This document shows, in pieces, positions 1 to 9,263 of a DNA stretch of 61,626 nt (its first letter is position 1; every line of letters starts with the position of its first letter). This DNA comes from Bacteroidota bacterium (GTDB lineage Bacteria; Bacteroidota; Bacteroidia; Flavobacteriales; Flavobacteriaceae). The stretch covers positions 1 through 61,626 of the forward strand of contig JAEWCF010000049.1 of NCBI GenBank assembly GCA_023390775.1. The letters run 5' to 3'. The notes beneath the pieces are model-generated. The model made no database searches and had not been told where the DNA came from. It saw nothing but the letters and a program-made list of their open reading frames with translations. The translations under genes were made by a program, and so were the position numbers.

Positions 1-1
1 C

Positions 2-1561
2 ACCAATCTGGCCAACCTGTACAAGCTGCAGAACAACATTCCGATGGCGCTCGAACATTACAACCGCTCGCTCGAGATCCGAAGGCAACTGGGCGACCCG
101 GCAGGAATCGCGGCCAATCTCGACAACATGGCCAGTACCTATCGTTCGATCGGGAAACTGGACGAGGCCTTCGACCTGCACATCCAGGCTTTGGAACTCT
201 TTGAAAAATCGGGGAACCGCCAGGGGATCGCGACCTCGCTCACCAACGCGGGCGTGCTGCTTCTGGACAAACAGGCTCCCGGCCGCGCGATGGAATTCTT
301 CGTCAAGGGCAAGCGCATCGCCCAGCAGATCGGCGACCGGACCAGCCTCGCCCTCACCCTGGTCAATATCGGAGCGCTGCACATGCTCGACAAGAAATGG
401 GACCTGGCCCTTTCGCATTTTGAAAAAGCAACGCCGATGGTCGAGGCCTTGGGCATCAAGAAGGAACTCTGCTACATCTATGTCAAGTCGGCGCTTTGTT
501 ACCGAATGAAGGAGGACTACGGCAAGGCGCTGGATTTCGTCGACAGGGCATCGGTGATAGCCGAGCAAAACAATTTTATAGACCAACAACGCGACATCGC
601 CTCCATGCGCGGCGAAATCCTCTATCTGACCCAGCACTACAAACAGGCCTACGAGGAATTCCAGAAGGAGCAATTGCTCACCGATCAGCTTGCCGTGGTC
701 AACTCACTCGACAAGGCCGCCGAAATCAAGTATCGGTACCAATTCAAGGATTCGTTGTCACGTGCCCATTCGCAGTCCACCCAGCTCAAAAAGTCACTTT
801 CCAAAACGGGTATTGAACTTGAACAAACGCGCAATGAAGTTGCATGGTGGATCGCGGGTTCGGCGGTATTGCTGGCGATGTTGGGCGGCGCGATCCTACT
901 GATGAAACGCCGCAGGAAAAAACTGGAGATCAGGCAACTCGCCACCGAACAGAAATTGCTTCGGGCGCAAATGAACCCGCACTTCATCTTCAATTCCATC
1001 GACAACCTCCAGAGCCTGATCTACAACAAGCAGGAGCAGGACGCTGTGGAATACCTGAGCCGATTTTCAAAACTGACGCGCCAGATCCTCGAGACCACCG
1101 AGGCCAGCTACATCACACTGGCCGAGGAGCACGACCTGCTGGAGAGTTACATGGAGGCGCAGAAGATGCTCTACGGAAACAAATTTGGGTACGAGATCGA
1201 TATTGACGAGCAGCTCGATCCCGAAGCAACGCTGCTTCCCCCGATGCTGGCCCAGCCGTACATCGAGAACGCGATCAAGCACGGGCTTCGCGACAAAACC
1301 TCCGAAGGAAAAATCCAGATCAAATTCTTCCTGCAAGGGTCCAGATTGATGTTCGAGGTGCGCGACAACGGCAGCGGCTTCAGCGCAAGCCCGGCACAAT
1401 CCGAGCGCAAATCACTCGCGATGGCCATCACCAGGAAACGACTCGCACAGTACAATAAGGACAACGGCTATGTGATCGATGCCGGCAATATTTTGGGCGA
1501 TGGCGGCCGCGCACTAGGCGCGAGAGTATCCTTCGAGATTCCTTATTTTTGTGAAAACTAG
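2..1561 (+). CDS. TPR-containing LytS-type sensor histidine kinase (5' partial)
   Basis: The frame is open to the left edge, so the gene starts outside the window. The visible part begins with tandem TPR-like helices (to about nt 690), then a Q/S/K-rich helical linker, one membrane segment (about nt 840-900, followed by RRRKK), and a His_kinase domain of the LytS/YehU class. The phosphoacceptor box NPHFIFNS is at about nt 973-996. The ATP-binding N-box (YIENAIKHGL) is at about nt 1258-1287 and the glycine box (DNGSGF) near nt 1363. In this Bacteroidota family the TPRs are periplasmic and sense an unknown cue. The stop lies 2 nt before a LytTR regulator gene, so the two form a two-component operon. 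The upstream TPR repeats and any signal peptide cannot be seen. Confidence 0.9.
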   Translation, partial: TNLANLYKLQNNIPMALEHYNRSLEIRRQLGDPAGIAANLDNMASTYRSIGKLDEAFDLHIQALELFEKSGNRQGIATSLTNAGVLLLDKQAPGRAMEFFVKGKRIAQQIGDRTSLALTLVNIGALHMLDKKWDLALSHFEKATPMVEALGIKKELCYIYVKSALCYRMKEDYGKALDFVDRASVIAEQNNFIDQQRDIASMRGEILYLTQHYKQAYEEFQKEQLLTDQLAVVNSLDKAAEIKYRYQFKDSLSRAHSQSTQLKKSLSKTGIELEQTRNEVAWWIAGSAVLLAMLGGAILLMKRRRKKLEIRQLATEQKLLRAQMNPHFIFNSIDNLQSLIYNKQEQDAVEYLSRFSKLTRQILETTEASYITLAEEHDLLESYMEAQKMLYGNKFGYEIDIDEQLDPEATLLPPMLAQPYIENAIKHGLRDKTSEGKIQIKFFLQGSRLMFEVRDNGSGFSASPAQSERKSLAMAITRKRLAQYNKDNGYVIDAGNILGDGGRALGARVSFEIPYFCEN

Positions 1562-1563
1562 TT

Positions 1564-2313
1564 ATGCTCAGAGCCGTTGTCATTGATGATGTCGAGGCGA
1601 TCCGCAAGAAAAACGCGGCGCTGATTGCCCTGGTTTGCCCGAATGTTTCGATCGTGGGCCAGGCCGATTCGGTGGCATCGGGAATCAATCTGATCCGGCA
1701 AACAAGCCCCGACTTGGTCTTTCTGGATGTCGAAATGCCCGACGGGACCGGTTTCGATTTGTTGCAGAAGCTTTCGCCGATTGCTTTCAAGGTCATCTTT
1801 ATTACTGGCTATGAAGATTTTGCGATCCGCGCGTTCCGCTATTCGGCCATCGACTACTTGCTCAAGCCGCTCGACAAGACCGAACTCGCCGAGGCTGTCA
1901 AGAAAGCCGAGCACGCTCTCGAATCGGACGTCTTCGAGATGAAGTTACAGAATTTGTTCACCAATCTCGAGCGGCCCAAGAACCTGCAAAAACTGGTGCT
2001 CAAGACATCGGATAAAATCTATTCGGTTAACATCCAGGACATCATCCATTGCGAATCCGACAAGAATTATACGACCTTCCACTTTATCAACGCGCCCAAA
2101 CTCGTGGTCTCGACGGGCCTCAAGGAGTACGAGGCGCTACTGGGCCCGCACAATTTCTTTCGCACGCACAAGTCGCACCTGATCAACATGACCTACTTTG
2201 ACCACTTCATCAAAAGTGAGGGCGGCAACACCATCGTGATGAAGAACAAGACGGCGATCCCGCTATCGGTGCGCAAGAAGGACGAGTTCCTGCTTTTGCT
2301 CGATGCGATGTAA
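1564..2313 (+). CDS. LytTR-family response regulator
   Basis: A 249-residue cytoplasmic response regulator. The receiver domain (about 1-120) has the acidic pair D8-D9, the phosphoacceptor D55 in FLDVEMPDG, and a lysine in YLLKPLD. A LytTR DNA-binding domain fills about 140-249, with the typical IIHCESDKNYT and FFRTHKSHLIN stretches. It follows the LytS-type kinase by 2 nt and is presumably its partner. LytTR regulators bind direct repeats upstream of target promoters; the targets cannot be told here, although the next genes on the same strand encode secreted proteins. Confidence 0.93.
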   Translation: MLRAVVIDDVEAIRKKNAALIALVCPNVSIVGQADSVASGINLIRQTSPDLVFLDVEMPDGTGFDLLQKLSPIAFKVIFITGYEDFAIRAFRYSAIDYLLKPLDKTELAEAVKKAEHALESDVFEMKLQNLFTNLERPKNLQKLVLKTSDKIYSVNIQDIIHCESDKNYTTFHFINAPKLVVSTGLKEYEALLGPHNFFRTHKSHLINMTYFDHFIKSEGGNTIVMKNKTAIPLSVRKKDEFLLLLDAM

Positions 2314-2473
2314 TACTCCTTCCCGCCCAAAACGCTCGTTTGCCCATTTGCTACGTTAATCGGTTAAAACCCGACGTTGGTGCATCGGTCAAAATTGCCG
2401 CATTTCTTTGATTTAATATTGCCCCCGGAATGCCGCCAACAACGGCTTTTCGGTAACAAAATATTTTATCAAA

Positions 2474-3577
2474 ATGAAAAAGACATTATTTATCGGACTT
2501 CTGTTCCTCTCGATCACAACGGCCCAGGCGCAATTGATGGGCAAACTCAACCGCGCAGCCAATACCGTGGAAACCGCCAACAAGGCCGGCAAACTCGTCA
2601 AGGGCGCCACCGAAAAAGCGGGTAAGGGTGGCAAGAGCGGATTGGCGCCGGCGGGACTCAAACTCGACTGGACGCAATACCCGATGACTCCGGCCATCAC
2701 GTTTCAATCACTGTTGTACGGCACCACCAACGGGCGCGCCGACAATTACACCGCTACCTTCATCCCCAACCGCACCGCTTCGGGCAAATCGGTGAGCCCG
2801 ACTGCCGATCAATCGGATTACCTCAGGATCAAGATCTACAAGGACGGGCAATACCAGAATTATTTTGAATATGAAGGCGACCAGGCTTTTGAGGAGGGCA
2901 AGAAGGTCAAGTTCAATTGGCCCAAGAGCCGCTACCAGCGCAACGGCGAATGGGTAGGCTGGTCCGAATCGTTCCTCAACCAATGGGGCGCCGGCAATTA
3001 CCGCCTGGATTTCTACGCAGGTGACAAGATGTTCTACTCGTTTGACTTCGAGCTGGCCAAACTCACCAACAACGACCCGTACGCCTCGATGAAGGAAATG
3101 TGGGTGACGCGCGGCCCGTGGAACAACTTCGCCTACGTGAACCACGCCAATACCGGCAACCTGGTCTTTGGTTTTTACCTGACGCACGAGGAATTCATGC
3201 CGAACCCGTCGGATGCGAAGAAAACCACCAAGCCGGTCAAGTGGTCGGTCAAGATGCTCAAGGACGGAAAGCCCTACGCCCAGCACTACGGCAACGGCCC
3301 CAATACGGCCCAGGTGAAACAAGCCGAGTGGGGTGAGCAGATGTGCGCCTTCAAGCTCGTGGACAAGCCGGGCGAAGTGAAATTTGCGAGCCTGACCGAC
3401 GGCGCGTACAAAATCGAACTTACCGTCGAGGGCGAGGCCAAGCCGAGGATCTACAACTTTACGGTGAAGGACAAGAAAATCGTTTTGATCCCGGAACAGG
3501 ACCGCACCAAGAACACCGATCCCACACGCCTGATCGAAGGCTGGAACGACTATTTCTGGCTTAAACTTGAAAAATAA
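2474..3577 (+). CDS. Secreted protein of unknown function
   Basis: A 367-residue protein not recognised as a named family. An N-terminal signal peptide (MKKTLFIGLLFLSITTAQAQ) predicts export. A short Ala/Lys/Gly-rich segment follows (about 25-60), then a long beta-rich body with many Trp and Tyr residues. There is no lipobox, no T9SS C-terminal signal and no visible catalytic motif, so it is probably periplasmic. It starts 160 nt after the LytTR gene and ends just before a hairpin, so it is probably a single-gene unit. Codon use matches its neighbours. The gene call is firm and the function is open. Confidence 0.85.
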   Translation: MKKTLFIGLLFLSITTAQAQLMGKLNRAANTVETANKAGKLVKGATEKAGKGGKSGLAPAGLKLDWTQYPMTPAITFQSLLYGTTNGRADNYTATFIPNRTASGKSVSPTADQSDYLRIKIYKDGQYQNYFEYEGDQAFEEGKKVKFNWPKSRYQRNGEWVGWSESFLNQWGAGNYRLDFYAGDKMFYSFDFELAKLTNNDPYASMKEMWVTRGPWNNFAYVNHANTGNLVFGFYLTHEEFMPNPSDAKKTTKPVKWSVKMLKDGKPYAQHYGNGPNTAQVKQAEWGEQMCAFKLVDKPGEVKFASLTDGAYKIELTVEGEAKPRIYNFTVKDKKIVLIPEQDRTKNTDPTRLIEGWNDYFWLKLEK

Positions 3578-3589
3578 TCTATGATTTGG

Positions 3590-3616
3590 AAACCCGGTCT
3601 TAACAGGTCGGGTTTT
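3590..3616 (+). terminator. Rho-independent terminator after the secreted protein gene
   Basis: A 7-bp perfect stem (AAACCCG at 3590-3596, CGGGTTT at 3609-3615) followed by a short T run, 12 nt after the stop codon of the 2474-3577 gene. The T tract has only four residues, so termination may be leaky. Confidence 0.55.
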
Positions 3617-3756
3617 CAATATTTATCACTGTGCGACAGTGGATTTTCGTAAACAATTTTTTCAATTAAAAAAATCTTCGGCCCCAGCATTTAAACAAAA
3701 CATTTCCATACGTTTGGCCGATTTTTTAAAATCAAATTCATTTAAATACCAAGAAC

Positions 3757-6700
3757 TTGAAACAAAATTACTTTTCAGCACCTACACGCCGGTTCCTTTC
3801 GCTCCTGGCGTTGTTTTTATGTTGCCAGGTAGCCATCGCGCAATTGACGGTTCCGGCGGGCAACACGTACGGATTTTTGGACGCGCGCCCGCTATCGGTG
3901 GATTACACCTTTGAGCGCGTGGCCTCGAAATACACCGCTGCCGAGATGGGCATCGCCGCGGGTTCCACCATCACGGGCATCCGCTATTACCTGCAATCGG
4001 CATCATTCCCGTCAAATACCCCCATCAAGGTGTATCTGAGCAACGTGAGCGGAACGAGCTATTTCTCGATGATCTATTCCAATGTGCAGCCATCGGGTAC
4101 GCCCAATTTCCAGGGAACGTTGCCCGCCGCATATTTTACGCCCGGCCGCTGGATCAATATCCCTTTGACCATACCTTTTACCTATAACGGAAACAGCATC
4201 CAGGTCCTGGTCGAGACCAATGCAGGTTCTACCGTAACCGAATCCTCCACCGCCAAGCAATTCCGCTGGTCGTTGGGGCCGACCAACTCCTCGCAGCACT
4301 GGAGTACCTGGCAGTCCACCTTTAACAACAACAGTTACGGCCAGCCCGAAAGCGGCAGGCCCAATATCCAACTCTTCTATAACACGGCCGGCGCTGCGGG
4401 CAACGTGTCGTTTGACAACGTGACTTTTACCGCTTCCGAAAACACGACGGCGACCATCACCGTCAACCGTAATGCGGGTTCGACCGGAGCGATTTCGGTG
4501 AATTATGCCACGGCAAACGGGACGGCGACCGCGGGTTCCGATTATGCGGCCGCTTCAGGCACACTCAACTGGGCCGACGGCGACATGACGCCCAAAAGCT
4601 TCAACATTCCCATAAATGCCGATTTCGTGTTGGACGATGCCGAGACGATCAACTTGACCTTGTCAAATCCCGTCGGAACCACCATCGCAAACGGATCGAC
4701 CGCCACGCTCACCATCACCGACGTATTGCCTCCGATGCAGGGAACCTATACCGTCGGGGCCGGCGGCGACTATCCTTCCCTGACCAATGCGGGCGGCATC
4801 TTTCAGCAGATCAACACGCGGATCGCGGGCATTTCGGGGCCGCTCACCATCAACATCATCTCCGACCTTACGGGAGAGACGGGCAACATTGCCCTCAATC
4901 CCATCGCGGGCGGGCATTCGGTACTTATCCAACCTTTTGGAGCGCCAAGGACCATAACCGGAGCGCTCAGTACAACAGCCAACCTGGGGCTCATCCGCTT
5001 TGAGGGCGCCGACAACATCACCATCAACGGTTCGCTTACCGGCGCCAATCCTGCTGAAAACCTGATCGGCGGCGATGCCTCGATGCGCCAGCTCACGATT
5101 GTCAACAACTCGGCAGGCAATACGACCGCCGTGCTTTTCAATTCGTCTACCAACGGTGCCTATAACAATACGATCAAGAACGTCAATGTTGTCGGCGGAA
5201 CCGTCAGCAACGGCTACGGGGTCATGTACCGCGTTTTCCCGCACAGCAGCTCATTCCCTTCGGAAGTGAACAACCAGAACGGCAAAGTGCAGAACTGCTC
5301 GTTCAAGAAATCGGCGATTGGTATCTATTCGGCGGGTTCGACCACGACCAACCCAAGCACCGGGCTTGTCATCACACAAAACGACATCTCGGCCACCGGA
5401 GCCGAACGCGTATCGAGTGCTGCCGTTTTCATTGCAAACGAAACCAATCCGCAGGTTACTTTCAACAAGGTATTTGTCAACAATACAACCGGAAGCAACA
5501 GCGAGACCGTCGGGCTTGGCATCGGGGTCGGAACCGCGAACGCATCGAGCGTCACCAGTGGCGGGATCAGCGGCGCACTCGTGGCCAATAACTGGATCAC
5601 CGGAGTCGTGAGCACCATTGACCTGGGCGGCGCAACGGTGGGAATTGCCGTTTCCGGGACCGCATTCGGAACCCCGAACGTTGTGCGCAACAACATGATC
5701 GCGAATGTATCGGGACTCGCCCAGTACAATTACAATGTTGCCGGCATCTGGGTCGTCGGGGCCGTTGCCTCTGAGACCAAACTCTTCCACAACACGATTC
5801 ACCTTTACGGCGACCGCGGTCCGCGTACGAACCAATCGCCAAGCTATGGAATCGGGATTTCGGGGCTTGACCCCTCGGTGGAAATGAAGAACAACATCAT
5901 CTCGACCACTCAGATCGCCACGGGCGGCGGAGCGGTGAAAACTTATGCCGTCGGCACGCTGAGCACGACTTTCAACAACCTGATTTCCAACAACAACGTT
6001 TTTTACAGCGGAGGCGTTCAGGACGGCGGATTTCGTTCGGGCGGGCTTGCGAACAACGTCGGAACCAATTATGCCACGCTGGCAGACTGGAGCACCGCGA
6101 CCGGAAAAGATGCCAACTCGATCGAGGTTCAGCCAGTTTTTGTCGCACCGACCGACCTGCACCTTGCAGCAGGCAGCAACGCGACAATCGAGGGCATCGG
6201 AACTCCCATTGCCAGTGTCACGGGCGACATCGACATGCAGCCGCGCAGCGCGACAAACCCGACTCCAGGCGCTGATGAATCAAACGTGACGGCCTTTGTG
6301 ATCTCGACGGGAGCCGGTACCAACGGAATCATTTCGCCTGCCGGAACCACTTTAGTCGCCTCCAATGGAAGCCAAACTTATTCGATCACGCCCAACTGCG
6401 GTTTCGCGGTGGCCGATGTGCTGGTCGATGGGGTATCGCAAGGCGCGATCACGGCTTATACATTTGACAACGTATCGGCCAACCATACGATCACGGCTAC
6501 TTTTATTGGAAGCGTGCCGACGATCACCGCTTCGGGACCGACAAGTTTCTGCAACGGCTCAAGCGTGACCCTGACCTCTTCATCGGTCACCGGAAACACC
6601 TGGTCCAACGGTGCGACGACGCAATCGATCACCGTTACCGAGGCGGGTTCCTATACCGTCACCGTCAATAACGGCGCCTGTTCAATAGGAACTTCGGCTG

Positions 6701-8931
6701 CAACCGTGGTATCGATTACTGCCGGGCCAACCGCCCCAACAATCACCGCATCCGGCGCTACGACTTTCTGTACAGGCGGAAGCGTGACTTTGACCTCGTC
6801 ATCGACAACAGGAAACATCTGGTCGAACGGCGCGACGACGCAATCGATCACGGTTTCAACCGGCGGATCGTACAGCGTTTCGGTTAACAATGGGACTTGC
6901 GCATCAGCCGCTTCAGTACCGACTGTGGTTACCGTAAACGCATTGCCGGCCACACCAACGATTACCGCCTCGGGCGCGACGACCTTCTGCCAGGGCGGAA
7001 GCGTGACTTTGACTTCGTCTTCGGCCACCGGAAACATCTGGTCGAACGGCGATACGACGCAATCGATCACGGTTTCAACCGGCGGATCGTACAGCGTTTC
7101 GGTCAACAACGGGACTTGTGCCTCGGCTTCATCGGCAGCAACTGTCGTTACGGTGAACGCACTTCCTGCCACACCGACGATCACAGCCTCGGGTGCAACA
7201 ACCTTCTGCCAGGGCGGAAGCGTAACCCTGACCTCGTCATCGACGACCGGAAACATCTGGTCGAACGGTGCGACCACGCAATCGATCACGGTTTCAACCG
7301 GCGGTTCATACAGCGTTTCGGTGAACAATGGAACCTGCGCATCGGCTGCTTCGGCAGCGACTGTAGTTTCTGTTAACGCACTGCCGGCCACGCCGACGAT
7401 CACGGCTTCGGGTGCGACGACTTTATGCCAGGGCGGAAGCGTGACCCTGACATCGTCTTCGGCCACCGGAAACATCTGGTCGAACGGCGCGACGACGCAA
7501 TCGATTACCGTTTCGACGGGCGGATCGTACAGCGTTTCGGTCAACAACGGAACTTGTGCTTCAGCTGCTTCGGCAGCGACTGTTGTTACGGTGAACGCAT
7601 TGCCGGCCACACCGACGATCACCGCATCGGGTGCGACGACCTTCTGCCAGGGCGGAAGCGTGACCCTGACCTCGTCATCAGCCACCGGGAATATCTGGTC
7701 AAACGGTGCGACGACGCAATCGATCACGGTTTCGACGGCTGGATCGTACAGCGTTTCGGTCAACAACGGGACTTGTGCATCTGCAGCTTCGGCACCGACT
7801 GTGGTTACCGTAAACGCATTGCCGGCCACACCGACGATCACCGCCTCAGGTGCGACGACCTTCTGCCAGGGCGGAAGCGTGACTTTGACCTCGTCTTCGG
7901 CTACAGGAAACATCTGGTCGAACGGTGCGACCACGCAATCGATCACGGTTTCGACAGCCGGTTCTTACAGCGTTTCGGTCAACAACGGAACTTGTGCTTC
8001 AGCTGCTTCGGCACCGACAGTAGTTACGGTAAACGCATTGCCAGCCACGCCAACGATCAGCGCATCCGGCGCTACGACTTTCTGTACAGGCGGAAGTGTT
8101 ACTTTGACCTCTTCATCGGCCACCGGGAACATCTGGTCGAACGGTGCGACCACGCAATCGGTCACGGTTTCAACGGCCGGATCGTACAGTGTTTCGGTCA
8201 ACAATGGGACTTGTGCATCTGCATCTTCGGCACCGACTGTGGTTACCGTAAACGCTTTGCCGGCAACACCGACGATAACGGCATCGGGTGCGACGACCTT
8301 TTGCCAGGGCGGAAGCGTGACTTTGACTTCTTCATCAGCCACCGGGAACATCTGGTCGAACGGTGCGACCACGCAATCGATCACGGTTTCAACTGAGGGA
8401 GCGTATACGGTTACGGTCATGAGCGGCGAATGTTCGTCGTTGGCCTCGGAACCCATCTCCATCAACGTAAATGCAATGCCTGTGGCTACCGTGACGCAAA
8501 ATGCGGGAGTTGTGACGGCGGCGCAATCGGGCGCGACTTATCAATGGTTCACCTGTGCGAACGTGGAACTGGATGGCGAAACGGGCCAGACTTTCATCCC
8601 GACGGTCGTGGGCGATTACTATGTCGTGATCACGCTGGGCGACTGCATGGTCGAATCGGCCTGCATATCGGTTACTACGCTGGATCAGGCGGACTTTGCT
8701 CCTGCCCGATTCACTTTCTACCCGAATCCGGTCACCGACGTGCTCAACATCGGCCACAGCCGCGAACTGACCCACGTGGAAATCTATAACATGATAGGTC
8801 AAAAACTGGTCTCAAGGGCGCTCAACGCGACTTCGGCACAACTTGACATGAGCCATCTTCCGGCGGGAACTTTCCTGGTGAAGGCTTTTGCTGGAGCGGA
8901 TTCGCAGACGTTCAAGGTTGTGAAGAAATAA
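3757..8931 (+). CDS. Giant T9SS-secreted adhesin with Calx-beta, beta-helix and nine tandem Ig-like repeats
   Basis: A 1724-residue surface or secreted protein. The start is read as TTG at 3757: it gives an immediate signal peptide (about 1-29, ending AIAQ), and no ATG exists in frame before the hydrophobic core ends. In order: an N-terminal beta domain (30-215); a Calx-beta domain (about 217-326, with the SDYAAASGTL and DDAETINLTL motifs); a right-handed beta-helix-like region rich in Asn/Gly/Ser/Thr (about 330-840); a divergent InlB/bacterial-repeat-like domain (about 845-920); nine Ig-like modules of the CHU_C-associated type, 73 residues each (about 920-1578); a linker; and a type A T9SS sorting domain (about 1650-1724, YPNPVTD then EIYNMIGQKL). 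T9SS cargo is exported through the outer membrane and the C-terminal domain is removed. No catalytic domain is seen, so adhesion or matrix formation is the likely role. Confidence 0.92.
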   Translation: MKQNYFSAPTRRFLSLLALFLCCQVAIAQLTVPAGNTYGFLDARPLSVDYTFERVASKYTAAEMGIAAGSTITGIRYYLQSASFPSNTPIKVYLSNVSGTSYFSMIYSNVQPSGTPNFQGTLPAAYFTPGRWINIPLTIPFTYNGNSIQVLVETNAGSTVTESSTAKQFRWSLGPTNSSQHWSTWQSTFNNNSYGQPESGRPNIQLFYNTAGAAGNVSFDNVTFTASENTTATITVNRNAGSTGAISVNYATANGTATAGSDYAAASGTLNWADGDMTPKSFNIPINADFVLDDAETINLTLSNPVGTTIANGSTATLTITDVLPPMQGTYTVGAGGDYPSLTNAGGIFQQINTRIAGISGPLTINIISDLTGETGNIALNPIAGGHSVLIQPFGAPRTITGALSTTANLGLIRFEGADNITINGSLTGANPAENLIGGDASMRQLTIVNNSAGNTTAVLFNSSTNGAYNNTIKNVNVVGGTVSNGYGVMYRVFPHSSSFPSEVNNQNGKVQNCSFKKSAIGIYSAGSTTTNPSTGLVITQNDISATGAERVSSAAVFIANETNPQVTFNKVFVNNTTGSNSETVGLGIGVGTANASSVTSGGISGALVANNWITGVVSTIDLGGATVGIAVSGTAFGTPNVVRNNMIANVSGLAQYNYNVAGIWVVGAVASETKLFHNTIHLYGDRGPRTNQSPSYGIGISGLDPSVEMKNNIISTTQIATGGGAVKTYAVGTLSTTFNNLISNNNVFYSGGVQDGGFRSGGLANNVGTNYATLADWSTATGKDANSIEVQPVFVAPTDLHLAAGSNATIEGIGTPIASVTGDIDMQPRSATNPTPGADESNVTAFVISTGAGTNGIISPAGTTLVASNGSQTYSITPNCGFAVADVLVDGVSQGAITAYTFDNVSANHTITATFIGSVPTITASGPTSFCNGSSVTLTSSSVTGNTWSNGATTQSITVTEAGSYTVTVNNGACSIGTSAATVVSITAGPTAPTITASGATTFCTGGSVTLTSSSTTGNIWSNGATTQSITVSTGGSYSVSVNNGTCASAASVPTVVTVNALPATPTITASGATTFCQGGSVTLTSSSATGNIWSNGDTTQSITVSTGGSYSVSVNNGTCASASSAATVVTVNALPATPTITASGATTFCQGGSVTLTSSSTTGNIWSNGATTQSITVSTGGSYSVSVNNGTCASAASAATVVSVNALPATPTITASGATTLCQGGSVTLTSSSATGNIWSNGATTQSITVSTGGSYSVSVNNGTCASAASAATVVTVNALPATPTITASGATTFCQGGSVTLTSSSATGNIWSNGATTQSITVSTAGSYSVSVNNGTCASAASAPTVVTVNALPATPTITASGATTFCQGGSVTLTSSSATGNIWSNGATTQSITVSTAGSYSVSVNNGTCASAASAPTVVTVNALPATPTISASGATTFCTGGSVTLTSSSATGNIWSNGATTQSVTVSTAGSYSVSVNNGTCASASSAPTVVTVNALPATPTITASGATTFCQGGSVTLTSSSATGNIWSNGATTQSITVSTEGAYTVTVMSGECSSLASEPISINVNAMPVATVTQNAGVVTAAQSGATYQWFTCANVELDGETGQTFIPTVVGDYYVVITLGDCMVESACISVTTLDQADFAPARFTFYPNPVTDVLNIGHSRELTHVEIYNMIGQKLVSRALNATSAQLDMSHLPAGTFLVKAFAGADSQTFKVVKK
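6517..8490 (+). repeat. Nine tandem 219-nt (73-codon) coding repeats
   Basis: Inside the adhesin gene the sequence repeats every 219 nt, with units beginning near 6520, 6739, 6958, 7177, 7396, 7615, 7834, 8053 and 8272. Each unit encodes the pattern TITASGATTFCQGG, then WSNGATTQSITVST, then SVSVNNGTC. The first unit and the end of the last are divergent; the central ones differ mostly at synonymous positions. Such an array is prone to unit gain and loss by recombination, and to assembly collapse. Confidence 0.93.
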
Positions 8932-8951
8932 CTTCCTTTTACCTCATAATC

Positions 8952-8987
8952 AGCCCGGCAGCCCATTGGTTTCCGGGCTTTTTTTTG
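8952..8987 (+). terminator. Rho-independent terminator of the adhesin gene
   Basis: Perfect 7-bp GC-rich stem (AGCCCGG at 8952-8958, CCGGGCT at 8973-8979) followed by eight T residues, 20 nt after the adhesin stop codon. Confidence 0.85.
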
Positions 8988-8989
8988 AC

Positions 8990-9212
8990 CAATGTCGAAC
9001 GACTAACGACAAACTGACGACTGATGACCGATGACCAATGTCCAATGTCGAACGACGAACGACAAACGAGCCAAACAGGGAGCTATTACGTTATCAAAGT
9101 TTGTAAAGTTGTAAAGTTATAATGTTATAAAGTTGCAACCCTCCCAGCCAACATCAGGGATGAACGCAACCAAACTGATAGCTGATAGCTGACAGCTGAC
9201 AGCTAACAAAAA
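8990..9212. repeat. Composite intergenic repeat, copy 1 (fills the 332-nt gap)
   Basis: The gap between the adhesin and the stressosome operon holds no gene. It contains a run of near-repeats of GACGAACGACAAACGA, then GCCAAACAGGGAGCTATT, then GTTTGTAAAGTTGTAAAGTT plus ATAAAGTT words, then CATCAGGGATGAACGCAA, then alternating TGATAGC/TGACAGC words ending near 9208. The same word order occurs twice more at 13545-13838, so this is an interspersed element and not random low complexity. No terminal repeats or coding capacity are seen. Confidence 0.7.
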
Positions 9213-9263
9213 AAACTCCTGCCGAAAAATAATTCTTACATTTACGTTCCTAACAAACACACC

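Noticed and set aside
2708..3619. A 303-codon minus-strand frame opposite the secreted protein at 2474
   Set aside because: The plus-strand protein has a signal peptide and natural composition; the antisense frame is Val/Arg/His-rich without a start signal.
5251..6162. A 303-codon minus-strand frame in the beta-helix region
   Set aside because: Antisense of a well-supported secreted protein; composition rich in Arg, Val and Asp with no family resemblance.
6651..7946. A 431-codon open frame on the minus strand inside the adhesin repeats
   Set aside because: It mirrors the 219-nt coding repeats, has no start context, and continues in another such frame at 7965-8465; it is an effect of codon use in the repeat.
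8990..9212. Possible CRISPR array
   Set aside because: Repeat words are short, adjoining and variable, with no regular repeat-spacer pattern and no cas genes.
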